Positions 17,412 through 29,457 of a DNA stretch of 64,000 bases are shown piece after piece. Both the position numbers and the translations under genes were made by a program. Under the pieces are notes generated by a model that saw only the letters and a program-made list of their open reading frames with translations, made no database searches and was not told the DNA's origin. The number at the start of each line of letters is the position of its first letter. Positions within the stretch are counted from its first letter, which is position 1. The DNA comes from Agelas oroides (taxonomy: Eukaryota > Porifera > Demospongiae > Agelasida > Agelasidae), in contig OX422183.1 of the NCBI GenBank assembly GCA_949130485.1, positions 1,299,001 to 1,363,000 on the forward strand, written 5' to 3'.

Positions 17412-18505
17412 CGGACACCTCTCAGCAGGTGAGATCTACTGTGCAACACTTAGCACTTCAATACTTTAGCAACCCCTGAATAGCAAACATCCTGCTACTC
17501 CATGTAACAGACACTAAACTGTATACTAGAAAATGTTGAATATTGTGGGGGTGAGCGTGAGCAAGCAGCTACTATGGCTACACATGAATAGACTAAGCTT
17601 CACGCTGAATCATGAGCTGAATTGTTAGCGTTTATGAGTGCCGTTTATGCATGGCCTTACCTGAAACAGTCTCAAACCGGCGTGTCATGATAATTTGTAT
17701 GGTCTGCGAGCAGCTTGCCATTAATGGTCGCTCCATAGCTGCCGTGACAAACAAGAAGTAAGTTGCGGTATGCGCTTCAACTTGAGGCGTCTCCGCTACG
17801 GTTGCCGACGCTGCACTCTGGCAGTAGTAGCCCAACATTGCCCTTACCTACTGACTCAGCATTGAAGTGCACGAGGCCAACATTCAATTTTCGGGAAAAA
17901 TTTATGCGCATTTAGAATTTACGGTATATGGCCACAAATAAACAAACAAACAAACCAACATACACACGCATCTTGCAATGCAGTCCGACTAGTGTGGGGC
18001 TCGCTCATCCCAACAAACAATAACCTCCATTAGGTGGACGCTTGTCGACATCTTCTGCCAGATTGTTCATCAACACTTTTGGATAGCTACTTTTTATCTT
18101 CTCTCAAAAGAACAAGCTGGAAGCCTTTCTTTCTGGCATCTGTCCAAGTTCCAAACGTTCACAAAGCAAACTTACTGCTCGTTGTTCAGGACAAAGAATG
18201 CATATGTGAAATGTGATTGGTGACCCCTTCCCTCTCAGTCTACCTAGGTACGTAGATGTCATTCACATGATTCAATGGACCAGACCTTCCTCCTTTGTTT
18301 TTTGTGCACTGTAAACAAACAAAAACCGGACGGTGTGAAGGCCTGGGAATGAGGCTACCTTCTCTCCTTTTATTATCTAACTGACATTTCTTTGTGCCAT
18401 GGTTTTTCTGTTTTATTTCACCCCTCGTCCATTCCTCAGCAACGAATAGTGACCTTTGACCTATGAGCCTAGTTGTAATAATGTGTAACCGGGCTGTGTC
18501 TGCAA

Positions 18506-19075
18506 TAGCCTCGTTCCCAGGCTCTTGTGCGGGGGAGGAGGAAAGAGAGCCTGGTACACACTGTTCGCGCATGCGCCAAATTCCCTTGGTAACCTGCATA
18601 CTACTCCGCTACACTAAAATTACGGTCAATTTCTGTTTACCTTCTGAAAGGCTGCACTGCCTGGTTATACTCCCTGTGGGATACATACGGGCGGTTTTGA
18701 AGTCAAAAACATTATCGCTTTGACGGTAACGGTCTGCACTGCTTCGTTCTAGGCGATCGGTAAACTTCAAAGTGAAAGATTGCATCAGTCACATGCCGCA
18801 GCGTTTAGCTGGAATGGACAAACGCGTGGACAATTCCTGCAAGCGAAGAGCTGAGTACCTTCGTCGCTCCCTCGTCATCGTGTACACAGAGCGTGGTCAG
18901 TGGCAGGCATCTTTCATACGGGAGAAGTCGGAGTGCCTTGCGGAGGTTAGTTTAACGGAGCAGATTTTAAGGAAATTTCCAAATTCCCAGAAATCCTGAT
19001 GGAACTGAGCATGCGCAAACAGTGTGTACCAGGCTCTTTTCTCCCCGCCCACGCACGAGCCTGGGAACGAGGCTA
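18506..19075. mobile_element. Mutator-like MITE (570 bp), unit 2
   Basis: Counterpart of 1136-1705, with an exact 9-bp target duplication TGTCTGCAA on both sides. The internal frame has a TGG-to-TGA change near 18998 that shortens it by two codons. Confidence 0.75.
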
Positions 19076-20125
19076 TGTCTGCAATTGTGTATCTATGGCT
19101 ACGATGTTCAAGTCAAACGATAATGCAGCCTAATGAAAGAATCAAGTTCGTTTCACATCTTTCAGGTATGCAGATGATACTTTTAAGTGCTGTTTTCATT
19201 GTTTCTCTCATTAAACTGGCCAAGAAATGGGCAGTTAAGACACACACACACACAACCTGACAATCCTTCTTGCACATGTGTGCACAGGGTAATTACTGTA
19301 CTGGACACCTTTTCTTTTTGAACCTTTATTGTGTGTGTATCTATGCTCCTTGCTTGCGGCCATGTACTTCAAATTTCAAATGAGTGTATTCAAGTATTTA
19401 CAAAGATCAATCTCGTGAACCTGAGCATGTGAAGGCCCTGGTGAAGGCCAATGGAGGGCTACTTGATGCATCATCTCACTGTTATCTACCTGGCCTGTGA
19501 TGTGTGTTGCTGATTTGTGTAACTCATCTGCTCCAGTGTAGCTGTTGACTGAAGCACATGACTATGTTATGTTTCAGACCTACTGACCTACTACGTGAAC
19601 AAATGTACTTATTTACTAGGGGGAATGTAGAACATTGTGGGGCGAGCGTGAGCAAGCAATGCACTACAGCATTGACTGTTGTGTAGCAGCACACCTAGCC
19701 CTGTGAATACCCAGGCCTCGTAGCAGTTGATCTCGTGCCCAGACCTGGGGCAGGGCACCGCTTAAATAGATCATAGAGATATACGGAATCACGTACGTAC
19801 TGTACATACATATATATATATATACATATCGACAATCCTCCAGCAAACTCGCCAGTGTGGGGCTCGCTCACGCTCACCCCAATTACGCTCTGTGGTCTCA
19901 TCCCAAACCATTCTCTAAATGAGACTACCTATATGCTATGAGTCTCATTCCAGATCCTTCATTTAGTCTGGGAATGAGTATGCACAAGTACACAGGAGGA
20001 ATAGCAGTGAACCGAGTCAAGAGCAGACTGTTCAAGACAGCTGACTTTGCATGCACATCACGTTTTAATTTTTGAGTCTCATTCCTGATCCTTCTTCTAG
20101 TCTGGGAATGAGTATGCACAAGTAC

Positions 20126-20632
20126 TAGCCTCGTCCCCAGGCCACTCCCAGATTTTATCTCGCAGTCTAGTCTCGTGCCCAGCCCCTCCCCGCACGTGCG
20201 AGAAAGAGGGTCTGGTATTCTGAACGACTGTTCTTGTCACATGGGGCAGGGTATTTCCCCGATCTGAGAGCTCGAATCAGATTCTAGAACGCATAATTAT
20301 ATGTGCATGACGTAAGCGATCGTATTTTGAACCGAATTGGAGGTAGAAAAACTTACCTCGCAGCTCGTTTTCAGCTTTCCCAAGAAACTTTGCCACCTTA
20401 TCAAGCCTTTGTAAACCATACCGTGCAGCAGTCTAAGTTGTCAGAAAACTCGGAGTCCCGGATGTAAAATGTAGATATGACATTCTTTACGCTGTAGGCC
20501 CCGCCCCATGTGACAAGAAATGTCGCTCAGAACACCAGACCCTCTTTCCGCTTTTCGGGGGAGGGGTCTGGGGACAAGACTACTTACAGCCGTGGAGAGA
20601 TAAAAGCTGGGAGTGGCCTGGGGAGGAGGCTA
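20126..20632. mobile_element. Nested Mutator-like MITEs, unit 2
   Basis: Counterpart of 2757-3263; inner element 20168-20582. No structural difference was noticed. Confidence 0.75.
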
Positions 20633-20936
20633 CACAAGTACAACTTACAAACTATATTCACCTATGCACTGATAGGCTGTTGCTAAGCGCTGGTTATTTT
20701 ATCGCTGGCTAGCCTCATTACCATATATGGTAAAGTATGCTACCCACACCAATGAATGACAGATGAGGCTTTATCAGATTTGTGATTGAAGTTGCTTCAC
20801 AGCCATTTGTCAACTTACTAGCTGTCAGCTTTTGAAATTTTGTCTCAAGAAGAGTGAGTTTGAGTTTGTGGCTCGCTGGCATCTGGTGTGTACCTACAGT
20901 TCAGCTTTATAGTTTCCTATCCTCGTTTCAGCCACA

Positions 20937-23192
20937 ATGGCCACGCCCCCCACTGTTACTGAACAAGCTCTCAGGAAGCTGGAAGACCAGCTCACTTGTA
21001 GTATCTGTCTCAACTCCTACACTGAACCCAAACTGCTGCAGTGCTTCCATGTGTTTTGCAAACAGTGTCTGGAGCGACTTGTAGTACGTGATCGCCAGGG
21101 GATATCGCTTCACTGCCCCAGCTGCCGTCGATCTACCCTTCTTCCTCCGACAAGTGTTTCAGGCCTCCAAACAGCATTTTACCTCAACAATCTTTTTGAG
21201 GTTCGTGATGCCATAGAGAAAGTGAAAGAGCCACAGAAAACCCAGTGTGAGAAGTGCGAAAAGCGTGTCGCAACCAGTTTCTGCCGCAACTGTGGCCAGT
21301 TCATTTGTACATTGTGCACACAAATCCACCAAGAGTGGAAAGAATTCTCGTCACACGAGGTTATCACCCTTGACCAACTGGAGGGAGATGTAGCTCAACT
21401 CGTTCCTCCAAAGAAGAAGGTATTGTTCTGCTCCAAACACTCTACCAAAGAGCTAGATCTCTACTGTGAAACATGCGAAGAACTGATATGTCGTGATTGC
21501 ACTGTTCGTGTTCACCGAGACCACCAGTATGATCTAGTTACCGATGCCTTCCTGAAGCACAAAGAGGTCCTTGTTACAAGTCTGCAACCAGTTGAACAGC
21601 AGCTAGACACAGTAACAAAATCACTGCGACAGTTAGACACACAGTGCCAGCAAATCACAGACCAGCGTGAAGCTCTTGTAGGGAACATCCACAAAACCAT
21701 CCGACAGCTACAGGAAGCACTGGAGGTGAGGAGAACAGAACTCATTGGTCAGCTAGACCATATCACTCAGCAGAAACTGAAAACCCTAGCTGCCCAGAAA
21801 GATCAAATTGAGCTAGTTCAAACCCAGCTGAGTAGCTGCCTTGATTTCATGAAGGAGAGCCTTCGAACTGGAAGTGAGGGAGAAATCCTGGCCATGAAGA
21901 AGCCAGTAGTGAAACAGGTTGAAGAAATCACAGCCGAGTTCAATACAGATGATTTAGCACCACAAGAACGAGCAGACATCAGGTTCTCAGCTAGCACTCC
22001 AGAGCTCACCCGAACATGCCAGCATTTTGGCAAGGTCTACTCCCATCCAGTCTCCCCAGAGAGGTGCTATGCAACAGGTAAGGGTCTGGAGGTAGCAACA
22101 GTTGGAGAGCAGGCTACCGCAATCCTGTATGCTTTGGATGCAGATGGCAAGGAATGTGAACAGCCACTTGTCAACACCAGTTGTGAACTAGTGTTAGACA
22201 CAGGTGGTCCCACTGTCAAAGCTGCAATACAGAAGAAGGAGAAGAACAAGTACACGATCAGCTACCAGCCCACCCACAGAGGAAGGCATCAGTTACACCT
22301 GAAAGTGGAGGGAGTACCCATCAGAGGAAGTCCATTTGCTGTAGTTGCAAGGCTCCCTATTCAAAAACTTGGTACTCCTATCAGAACTATTGGTGGTCTT
22401 AAATTCCCCTGGGGTGTGGCAGTCAACCAGAGAGGAGAGATCATAGCGGCAGAGTATGACGGACACTGTATCTCCATCTTCAGTCCAATTGGAGAGAAAA
22501 TCAGAACATTTGGGAGTAAGGGCTCTGCTCAGGGACAGTTCGATGGGCCACGTGGTGTTGCTGTTGATGGTGATGGTAGCATACTGGTTGTGGACAGAGG
22601 AAACCACCGCATTCAGAAGTTCACAGCAGGTGGAAAGTTTCTTACAACAGTAGGTCAGAATGGGAGTAAGCATCTTGAGTTTTCATACCCAACTGGTGTT
22701 GCTGTCAATCACAGAAACAGAAAGGTGTACATTTGTGACAGAGGGAATCACCGCATCCAGATACTGAATGCAGACTTGACATTCTCCAGTAGTTTTGGCA
22801 GTTGTGGTAGTGGTGATGGACAGTTCAACTACCCCTGGGATGTAGCATTAGACAGTACTGGGAATGTTTATGTGGCAGACAGTATTGGCCATTGTATCCA
22901 AGTGTTCACAGCAGAGGGAAAGTTCCTGAGAAAGTTTGGGAAGTATGGCAGTGGTGGTGGAGAACTGAACTGGCCCTCCAGTATTAGCATAGACTCTGAT
23001 GATATAGTGTATGTGACTGAGGATGACAACAATCGTGTTTCCATGTTCACCAGTGAAGGTCAGTTCCTGAGATCATTCGGCACGAAGGGAGAAGGACCAG
23101 GACAATTTAAAAACCCTTGTGGAATAGCAGTGGACAGAGATGGACTTGTTTATGTTAGTGACCATTACAACAATCGCATACAAATCTTTTAG
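20937..23192 (+). CDS. TRIM-NHL (TRIM2/3/71-like) RING E3 ligase, unit 2
   Basis: Same architecture and length as the unit 1 copy: RING, two B-boxes, coiled coil, filamin domain, six NHL repeats. All zinc ligands are kept and the ORF is intact. Against unit 1, the changes in the NHL region include charge and size swaps (for example K670Y, C679W, W717K, E650I). The protein is identical to those of units 3 and 4. Confidence 0.93.
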   Translation: MATPPTVTEQALRKLEDQLTCSICLNSYTEPKLLQCFHVFCKQCLERLVVRDRQGISLHCPSCRRSTLLPPTSVSGLQTAFYLNNLFEVRDAIEKVKEPQKTQCEKCEKRVATSFCRNCGQFICTLCTQIHQEWKEFSSHEVITLDQLEGDVAQLVPPKKKVLFCSKHSTKELDLYCETCEELICRDCTVRVHRDHQYDLVTDAFLKHKEVLVTSLQPVEQQLDTVTKSLRQLDTQCQQITDQREALVGNIHKTIRQLQEALEVRRTELIGQLDHITQQKLKTLAAQKDQIELVQTQLSSCLDFMKESLRTGSEGEILAMKKPVVKQVEEITAEFNTDDLAPQERADIRFSASTPELTRTCQHFGKVYSHPVSPERCYATGKGLEVATVGEQATAILYALDADGKECEQPLVNTSCELVLDTGGPTVKAAIQKKEKNKYTISYQPTHRGRHQLHLKVEGVPIRGSPFAVVARLPIQKLGTPIRTIGGLKFPWGVAVNQRGEIIAAEYDGHCISIFSPIGEKIRTFGSKGSAQGQFDGPRGVAVDGDGSILVVDRGNHRIQKFTAGGKFLTTVGQNGSKHLEFSYPTGVAVNHRNRKVYICDRGNHRIQILNADLTFSSSFGSCGSGDGQFNYPWDVALDSTGNVYVADSIGHCIQVFTAEGKFLRKFGKYGSGGGELNWPSSISIDSDDIVYVTEDDNNRVSMFTSEGQFLRSFGTKGEGPGQFKNPCGIAVDRDGLVYVSDHYNNRIQIF

Positions 23193-23568
23193 GATGATGT
23201 CATCTGTTGATAGTATTGTGTATTGTTGACGTGTTGTGCATGAATGTATTGTTTACAGCTTTGGCCTAAATATCTATTACCATATGACAGGTCTCAGTAG
23301 CAGCAGTGTTTGTATTGTTATAATATTTTGCTATTTTGCAGAAAAAAGATTGCCATTCACAGTCAACAAACCATCCTGGGATTGGAGTTTGGTAGCTGAA
23401 GTTCTTCCGAATGTATCACAGGGTTTAAAATTCTCAGCTGAAGTAGCACTTGGCAACTAGAGTACTCATTTTGTGGGTGTGTATTATTGGAACATAAACA
23501 GGGGAGGCCTGGGAACGAGACTAATTTCTCTTTATCCCACATTATGGTGTTTGTCTCTATTGTTGTAG

Positions 23569-26500
23569 AACGAGGGAGAAGAGGGTAAGACAGAGTATCG
23601 TGTGTGGAACCCTTTCAGAAGCAAGCTGACGGCGGCCATTTTAGGGGGAGTGGACAAGATCCATATAAAACCTGGCTCCAAGGTGCTGTACTTGGGGGCA
23701 GCGTCTGGGACAACCGTCTCCCACGTGTCAGATATTGTCGGACCAGTAAGTGCACTCATGTGTGAAAATGTTGCTATGAAACTCCAGCCCCCGCTGCCTC
23801 CTCTCTCCTTGTGTAAGAATGTTGCACCCTCCCCCCACCTCGCCTTTTTATCTTCTTCACCGTTTCAGTTCATAACTCAATCAATGCATCACTGCTTCAC
23901 CCCATCACCATTTAACCCTATCACCATCACCATTCATCCCATCACCACTTCACCCATCACATCACTACTTCACCCTATTACCACTCACCCATCACAACTA
24001 GAGCTGTAACGATATAATGATTTTAAGCTATATTGCGATTCTGCTCTGCGTCATACGTGAATTAATATACAAGATTCGATGTATTGATATGTGATCATCA
24101 CTGCACTCGTAATAAACAGTGCAGCACTTGTGAGAGAGACGGCAGGTGTTCATTCCCAAGCGTTCCCATGCACCGTCCATTTTTTGATCACTTGCAGTAT
24201 GCAACTATTCGATCAGGGACCCCTCCCCCCCGTCAGTGTCTACCTAGGTAGACACTGACGTCACTCACGTGATAAAATGGACCAGGCCTTCCCCTCCATT
24301 ATTGCATACTGCTAGCGATCAAAAACTGGACAGTGGGAAGGCCTGGGAACGAGGCTACAGAATGTGAGGTGTAGCGCTATTTTGGTTATCCTGGGAGAGC
24401 AATAACTCACCTGTGCACCAACAAGGAGCTTCTGCATGCAGAGCGTACCCTGGTCACCTGTCGTGGGTACAAAGTTGCATAGTGGAATTATCTGTGGGCC
24501 AGTGGGAAAGTGACAAGTGGCTTGTCCTCAAACAGTGAATAGGTGGCATTCGAAACCATGGTGCATAGCCAATATATTGTTATATGCACAGTGGAACAAC
24601 CCGGACACTGTTGGGCCCAATGATTTGTCCTTTGTAGTGAGGTGTCCTTAACCTTAATCTTTGAAATTACGAAATGCAAAATTAGTTTTTGTTAGTGGAC
24701 CTTGAAGTTCTGGATTATAAGTTGGAGGTTGTGTTGGTGGAAGAAACATGATCTTAAAGTTGTTATATTTGTCCTTGATTTCTGGTGGATGGCATCCAGC
24801 ATTATCCATGAGAAGTGCAATAGAATGACCTTTTGACCTTAGCTGTCAATTCAATTTGGAGATACTCGAGGACCATATCCAGAATTTCCCCCGTCATCCA
24901 TCCTTTCGGCTGACTAAAATATTGCACAGGAACGTTGCTCCTATCTATTCCTTGAATTTTCCGATTTCCAAATGACGACAGTTGCTTCATTTCTCCATTT
25001 GCAATTAAGGCTGTTTTGCAATTGTCACCCGCTGTTTTGCCTTTTTACGACCTTTGCACTGTGATCCTCTCTTGCCGAAGCCATGATCAGGTAGAGCCCT
25101 CCAAAAATTAGCAGTTCCATCGAGGTTCCAGATTTTCTCACTCGAATATCCCTGTAGAAGCTCAGGTACCCTCTCCTTCCATGAATCGACAGTCTCCCCT
25201 CTCACGTCTCCTGATTCTCCATTGATTTTCATTCTTTTCACATTGTATCTCTATCTAGCCATCCATTTGATGCTTTGAAGTTGGGAATTCCTAGGTGCTT
25301 AGCAATTTCCTTGGCCTTTTCACAAAGTTGTGTACCCACAGGATAGATGTTTCGCGAGACAGTTCCATCTATTAAGAGCGTCATTGACATCAGCAAATTC
25401 AGAAGTGCGTGATGTTTTCCTGGAACATATGCATGGTTTCACTTGGTAAAGTTTGATTCATAAAGCTCCAAAATCGACTCTTTGTTTGTAAGAGGCTATC
25501 TGTGATTTACCACAGGAGAAATGCTCAGCAAGCTTGCGTACACTTCTTTCTAGCCACATCTAGAACTTCATCTTTCTTCTGAAGTGTCAGAGTGTTCCTG
25601 CTTGTCGCCATTTTCACAAAGTAAGATCAGGCTTGACGTGATCCCCTCCCCTCACAGCTGTACAGGTTGACTTGCAGCATGAGATAGTGGCCAGAATTCG
25701 CATGCGCATAATTCTGGCCACTACAGTGGAACCTCTCTTAAAGGACACCTCTGAAATAAGGACACCTGGTTAATCAGGACACTTGACCAAGTCCCAACTT
25801 TATATAAATACACATTATTCTCCCCCTGAAATAAGGACACCTCACTAATCAGGACAATTATTTTGGTCCCAAGGGTGTCCGTATTAGAGAGGTTCCACTG
25901 TAGCTCATTTACAGTTGCTGCGCTCATGGTAAGTCAACCTGAGGAGAAGGGAAGATAAAACCACCTCCCTGGAAGTTCATTCTTATGTGAGAGGTTATCA
26001 TGTTTGCGTGATGAGGGGTGTCCGTTAAGCAGGATTCCACTGTAGTGCAATTACATGTACATGTTAGCCTCGTTCCCAGGCTCTCCCCGCGTGCGAACGA
26101 AAAATCGAAAGGAAAGGGGAGAACCTGGGAAATGAAGCAACTGTCGTCATTTGGAAATCGGAAAATCCAAGGGAATAGATAGGAGCAACGTTCCACTTCA
26201 CCTCATCACCACTCACCATCACCACTTCACCCCATCACCATTTCACCCCATCACCATTTCACCCATCACCACTTCACCTCATCACTACTTCATCCCATCA
26301 CCACTTCACCTCATCACCACTTCACCTCATCACCACTCCCATCACCACTTCACCCCATCACCACTTCACCTCATCACCATTTCACCTCATCACCACTTCA
26401 CCCCATCACCACTTCACCCCATCACCATTTCACCCCATCACCATTGTACGTACCCCATCACCACTTCACCATTTTATCTAGTCACTCCTCCCCCTCCACA

Positions 26501-29091
26501 CACTCACTAACAGGAGGGTCTGGTATATGCTGTGGAGTTCTCTCACCGCTCAGGGCGAGACCTGATCAACGTAGCCAAGAAGAGAACCAACATCATCCCG
26601 ATCATCGAGGACGCCAGACACCCGCACAAGTACAGGATGCTTGTCGGTGAGTCAACACATCACACCATCACTCCTTCACACCATCACTCCTTCACACCTT
26701 CAACAACTCCTTTACTTTGTCCATTTCATCACCAGCTCACACCGTCACTACATCACCAGCTCACACTATCACCAGCACACATACACATAGTACATTTTTG
26801 CATGCATGTATGTGGCTGTCTTGGATAGAAATCAATTATTATTCCGTCGTGTATTTCGAGTGCATCATCGAAGTGCTGTAGCCTGCTAAAGGCAGGGTTC
26901 CTATGTGCTTTGTAGCTACATATTTGCGTTCCGGAGCAGGAAAGCCTGGGAACGAGGCTACTACAGAGCATCAAACTTGGTGATGTACTCTAAATACATG
27001 AAGGAAAATTTTTCAATTTTAACTGGGACAGCCACATCTGATTTTGTACCACACTCGTTTCATTTTACCTCCCGTGTTTGCAGCGATGGTGGATGTGATA
27101 TTTGCAGACGTGGCTCAGCCTGACCAAGCCAGGATCGTGTCCATCAATGCTCAACACTTCCTCAAGAACCAGGGCAACTTTGTCATATCAATTAAGGTCA
27201 GTCTGCCTGTCTGTCTGTCTGTCTGCCAGTCTATCTGTCTCTCTGACTGTCTGTCTGTCAGTCTGTCTGTCTGTCTGATCTTTCTGTGCGTACATGACCC
27301 CACGTTATACGTATAAGGTGTGTTCCCATTATCTCTTCACCTCCCTCTCTCTTCACCTACATTGTTCCTGAGAGTTCCTCTTTCAACTTTACCCTCCTTC
27401 TCTTACCCCTCTCTGCACTTTCTCCCCTTTCTACCTTCCTCCCTCCTCTCCCCTTTTCCCCCTCTTTCCCTCCTCCGCCCTTTTATATGTATTCTCTCCT
27501 CTTTTTCCCCTCTCCTTTCTCCATTACCTTCCTTCCCTCCTCTTCCTTTTCCCCCTCTTCTTTCCCTTCTCCCCTCCTCTTATACCTTCCCTCCCTCATT
27601 TTCCCATTCCCCTCCTCTTCTCCTCTCTTCTTTGTCTGTTCTCCCCCCTCTCACCTTCCCTCTCCTCTCCTCCCCTCCCTCCACTTTCCCTTTTCTCCAC
27701 TGCTCCACCATACCACTCCAGGCTAATTGCATCGATTCGACAGCTGAACCATCGAAGGTGTTTGTTGGGGAGATTAAGAAACTACAAGCAGACAAACTGA
27801 AGCCACAGGAGCAAATTACCCTGGAGCCCTACGAGAGAGACCACGCAGTTGTGGTGGGCGTGTACAGGTGAGTGCTTCATCAATGTAGATGGGAAATACA
27901 CATACATGAAGTTTTGTGAGGCTAGGTACATTGTATATAGTGCTGGGTGGGCAGACACCGCATGTGAGCTCTTTACAAATGTGGCAGTCCTGGATAGAAA
28001 TTGAATATTGTTCTGTCGTGTATTTCAAGTGCATCACCAAGTTTGATGCGCTATAATGCTGGGCTTCTGATAAGGGTGGGGCTCATATGCGCTTCATAGA
28101 TATTCTTGAGGCGTAGATATTCGTGAGTGAAAAATCTGAGCAATCTTCGAATGCACAAAACTTCATCATACTTTTTGCAACGTTTTGACCCCGAGGGATC
28201 TTCTTCGGACAATACAAGACTGGAGACAGTCTACATGTATTTTGTAAAGCGTGTCTCTATGTTCTTGTATTTACAAGGTGTTGTTCCGAGGTCTTGACTA
28301 CCAGAAACTCATAGATATTCTTGTATTTACGTAGCACGTATGAGCCACGCCCTTAGCAAAAGCTCAGCGCTATAGTGCGTCAAAGTCGGTGAGCACTCAA
28401 AATACGCGACGGAATACTATTCAAGTTCTATCTGGGACTGCCACAGATGTCTTTTTAGTTCCAGACCTTCTTATGACATACTAGCCTCATCCCCAGGCCA
28501 CTCCCAGATTCCAAGGCTGTGAGATAAAATCTGGGAGTGGCCTGGGGACGAGGCTAATGACATACTGTATAGCGCAAAATTTTCGCGGGTCTTTAATTTC
28601 ATGCATTTCGTGAATTTTCAACTGTTCGCGAAATTATTTCAACGAAAATTTTTTTACACGTAAACTACAGTTTTCACGTGCAAGAGTGTTGATGGACATC
28701 ATACTGCCGAATCCACAAGGGACACACTCCAAAGAGATACCTTCGAAGTAGGCATTGCTTTGCTGACAGCTGCAAGCTCGAGCGCGGACAACATCGTGAC
28801 AGTGAGTATTAGATAGAACTTGCTTGTATGCCATGCCCATACTAAATTACGTGCGCGGCGTGTGCATAGTTTAGACACTGAATTCGCGAAATTATTTCAG
28901 CGAAATCTTCAAAAACCACCATTCGCGAAAATTTAGACCCTCGAAAATTTAGTGCTATATGGTAGGTCCATGGAGACCGGAGGGTGCATTGCAGGACGGT
29001 ATAATACATCATCTTTGTCCCTCGCCTCTCTCTCATCTCTTTTTGTTCTTCTTTGTCTCTCAGACCTGTGAAGAAGGAGAAATCATCTTAG
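23569..29091 (+). CDS. FBL: Fibrillarin, C-terminal five exons, unit 2
   Basis: Exons: 23569-23745, 26514-26646, 27084-27196, 27722-27867, 29064-29091. All splice sites are kept. Compared with unit 1 I count nine silent changes and one replacement (Ala to Ser in exon 4, AEPAK to AEPSK), the signature of a constrained protein. Yet a full unit of upstream DNA contains no GAR-domain exon, so this copy cannot encode a full fibrillarin from its own unit. It could be a truncated gene or a pseudogene in waiting. Confidence 0.88.
25686..25722. repeat. Short palindrome inside the Tigger copy, unit 2
   Basis: Arms AGTGGCCAGAATT and AATTCTGGCCACT flank an 11-base centre CGCATGCGCAT. It directly abuts the pogo MITE. 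Counterpart in unit 3: 43163-43199. It is absent from units 1 and 4. Confidence 0.75.
25724..25900. mobile_element. Complete pogo-type MITE (177 bp), unit 2
   Basis: Perfect-looking ends CAGTGGAACCTCTCT and AGAGAGGTTCCACTG are flanked by TA on both sides (25722-25723, 25901-25902), the pogo/Tc1 target. Internal GGACACCT motifs repeat in both orientations. There is no coding sequence. It was presumably mobilised by a related Tigger transposase. Confidence 0.85.
26064..26129. mobile_element. TAGCCTCG-family hairpin missing its right terminus, unit 2
   Basis: It starts TAGCCTCGTTCCCAGGCTC and folds back to GAGAACCTGGGA, but the final inverted ACGAGGCTA is replaced by Tigger-derived sequence (next entry). 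Counterpart: 43541-43606. Confidence 0.6.
26130..26194. other. Inverted copy of a Tigger transposase segment, unit 2
   Basis: About 64 bases are the reverse complement of 24929-24992 in the Tigger copy 1.2 kb away, with one substitution and one inserted base. It encodes, in the sense direction, GIDRSNVP as the transposase does. It joins a MITE on one side and the TCACC repeat on the other. Counterpart in unit 3: 43607-43671 (source 42406-42469). Confidence 0.85.
26192..26505. repeat. TCACC minisatellite before fibrillarin exon 2, unit 2
   Basis: Regular CACCCCATCACCACTT / CACCTCATCACCATTT repeats, without the CATTCATCC variant of units 1 and 4. Unit 3 counterpart: 43669-43982. Confidence 0.75.
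27323..27721 (+). repeat. Polypyrimidine tract, unit 2
   Basis: Counterpart of 9862-10249 with an additional CTTTCCCTCCTCCGCCC segment near 27465-27481. Confidence 0.85.
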
Positions 29092-29457
29092 CAAAACCCA
29101 CTCACACTTGTTGCTTCATGTATAAAGTTTTTTTCTTTCTGTTAAATGTATTCTTTAAAATAACTTTCTTGCACATGAATTTCTGCACGTCTGTATGCTC
29201 TACATGTAGCAATAATTAAAGGGTTTTTCTCAGTAGCTAAAGAGTAAGTTATTTTAAAGAGCACCTCTCCCTGCCTGTTTCATGTGAACAAGACGTCCTT
29301 CGTTTTTGCATGATCATACTATAAGCAATCCAAACTGGGAGGGCTAGTCTTGTTCCCAGGCCGTTCCCGCCTCCAGTTTTTGATCACTTCCAGTATGTTT
29401 TTGCATACTGCAAAGCGATCAAAAACTGGAGGCGGAAACGGCTTGGGAATGAAGCTA

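Larger units (their letters stand above)
24589..26042 (-). mobile_element. Tigger/pogo-like remnant, unit 2, with secondary insertions
   Basis: This allele differs from that of units 1 and 4. It keeps KQRVTIA after the CKG motif where unit 1 is deleted, but has other breaks, and the N-terminal frame is disrupted near 25430-25560. It carries two later insertions near its right end: a short hairpin (25686-25722) and a pogo MITE (25724-25900). The ends are CAGTGGAACAACCC and GATTCCACTG. Confidence 0.85.

Noticed and set aside
26151..26510. His/Pro/Ser/Thr-rich protein
   Set aside because: Translation of the TCACC minisatellite. Its start codon lies in the inverted Tigger fragment.
27320..27871. 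183-codon ORF ending in fibrillarin sequence
   Set aside because: The first two thirds is the intronic polypyrimidine tract read through into fibrillarin exon 4. The splice acceptor at 27721 and family alignment place the exon start at 27722.
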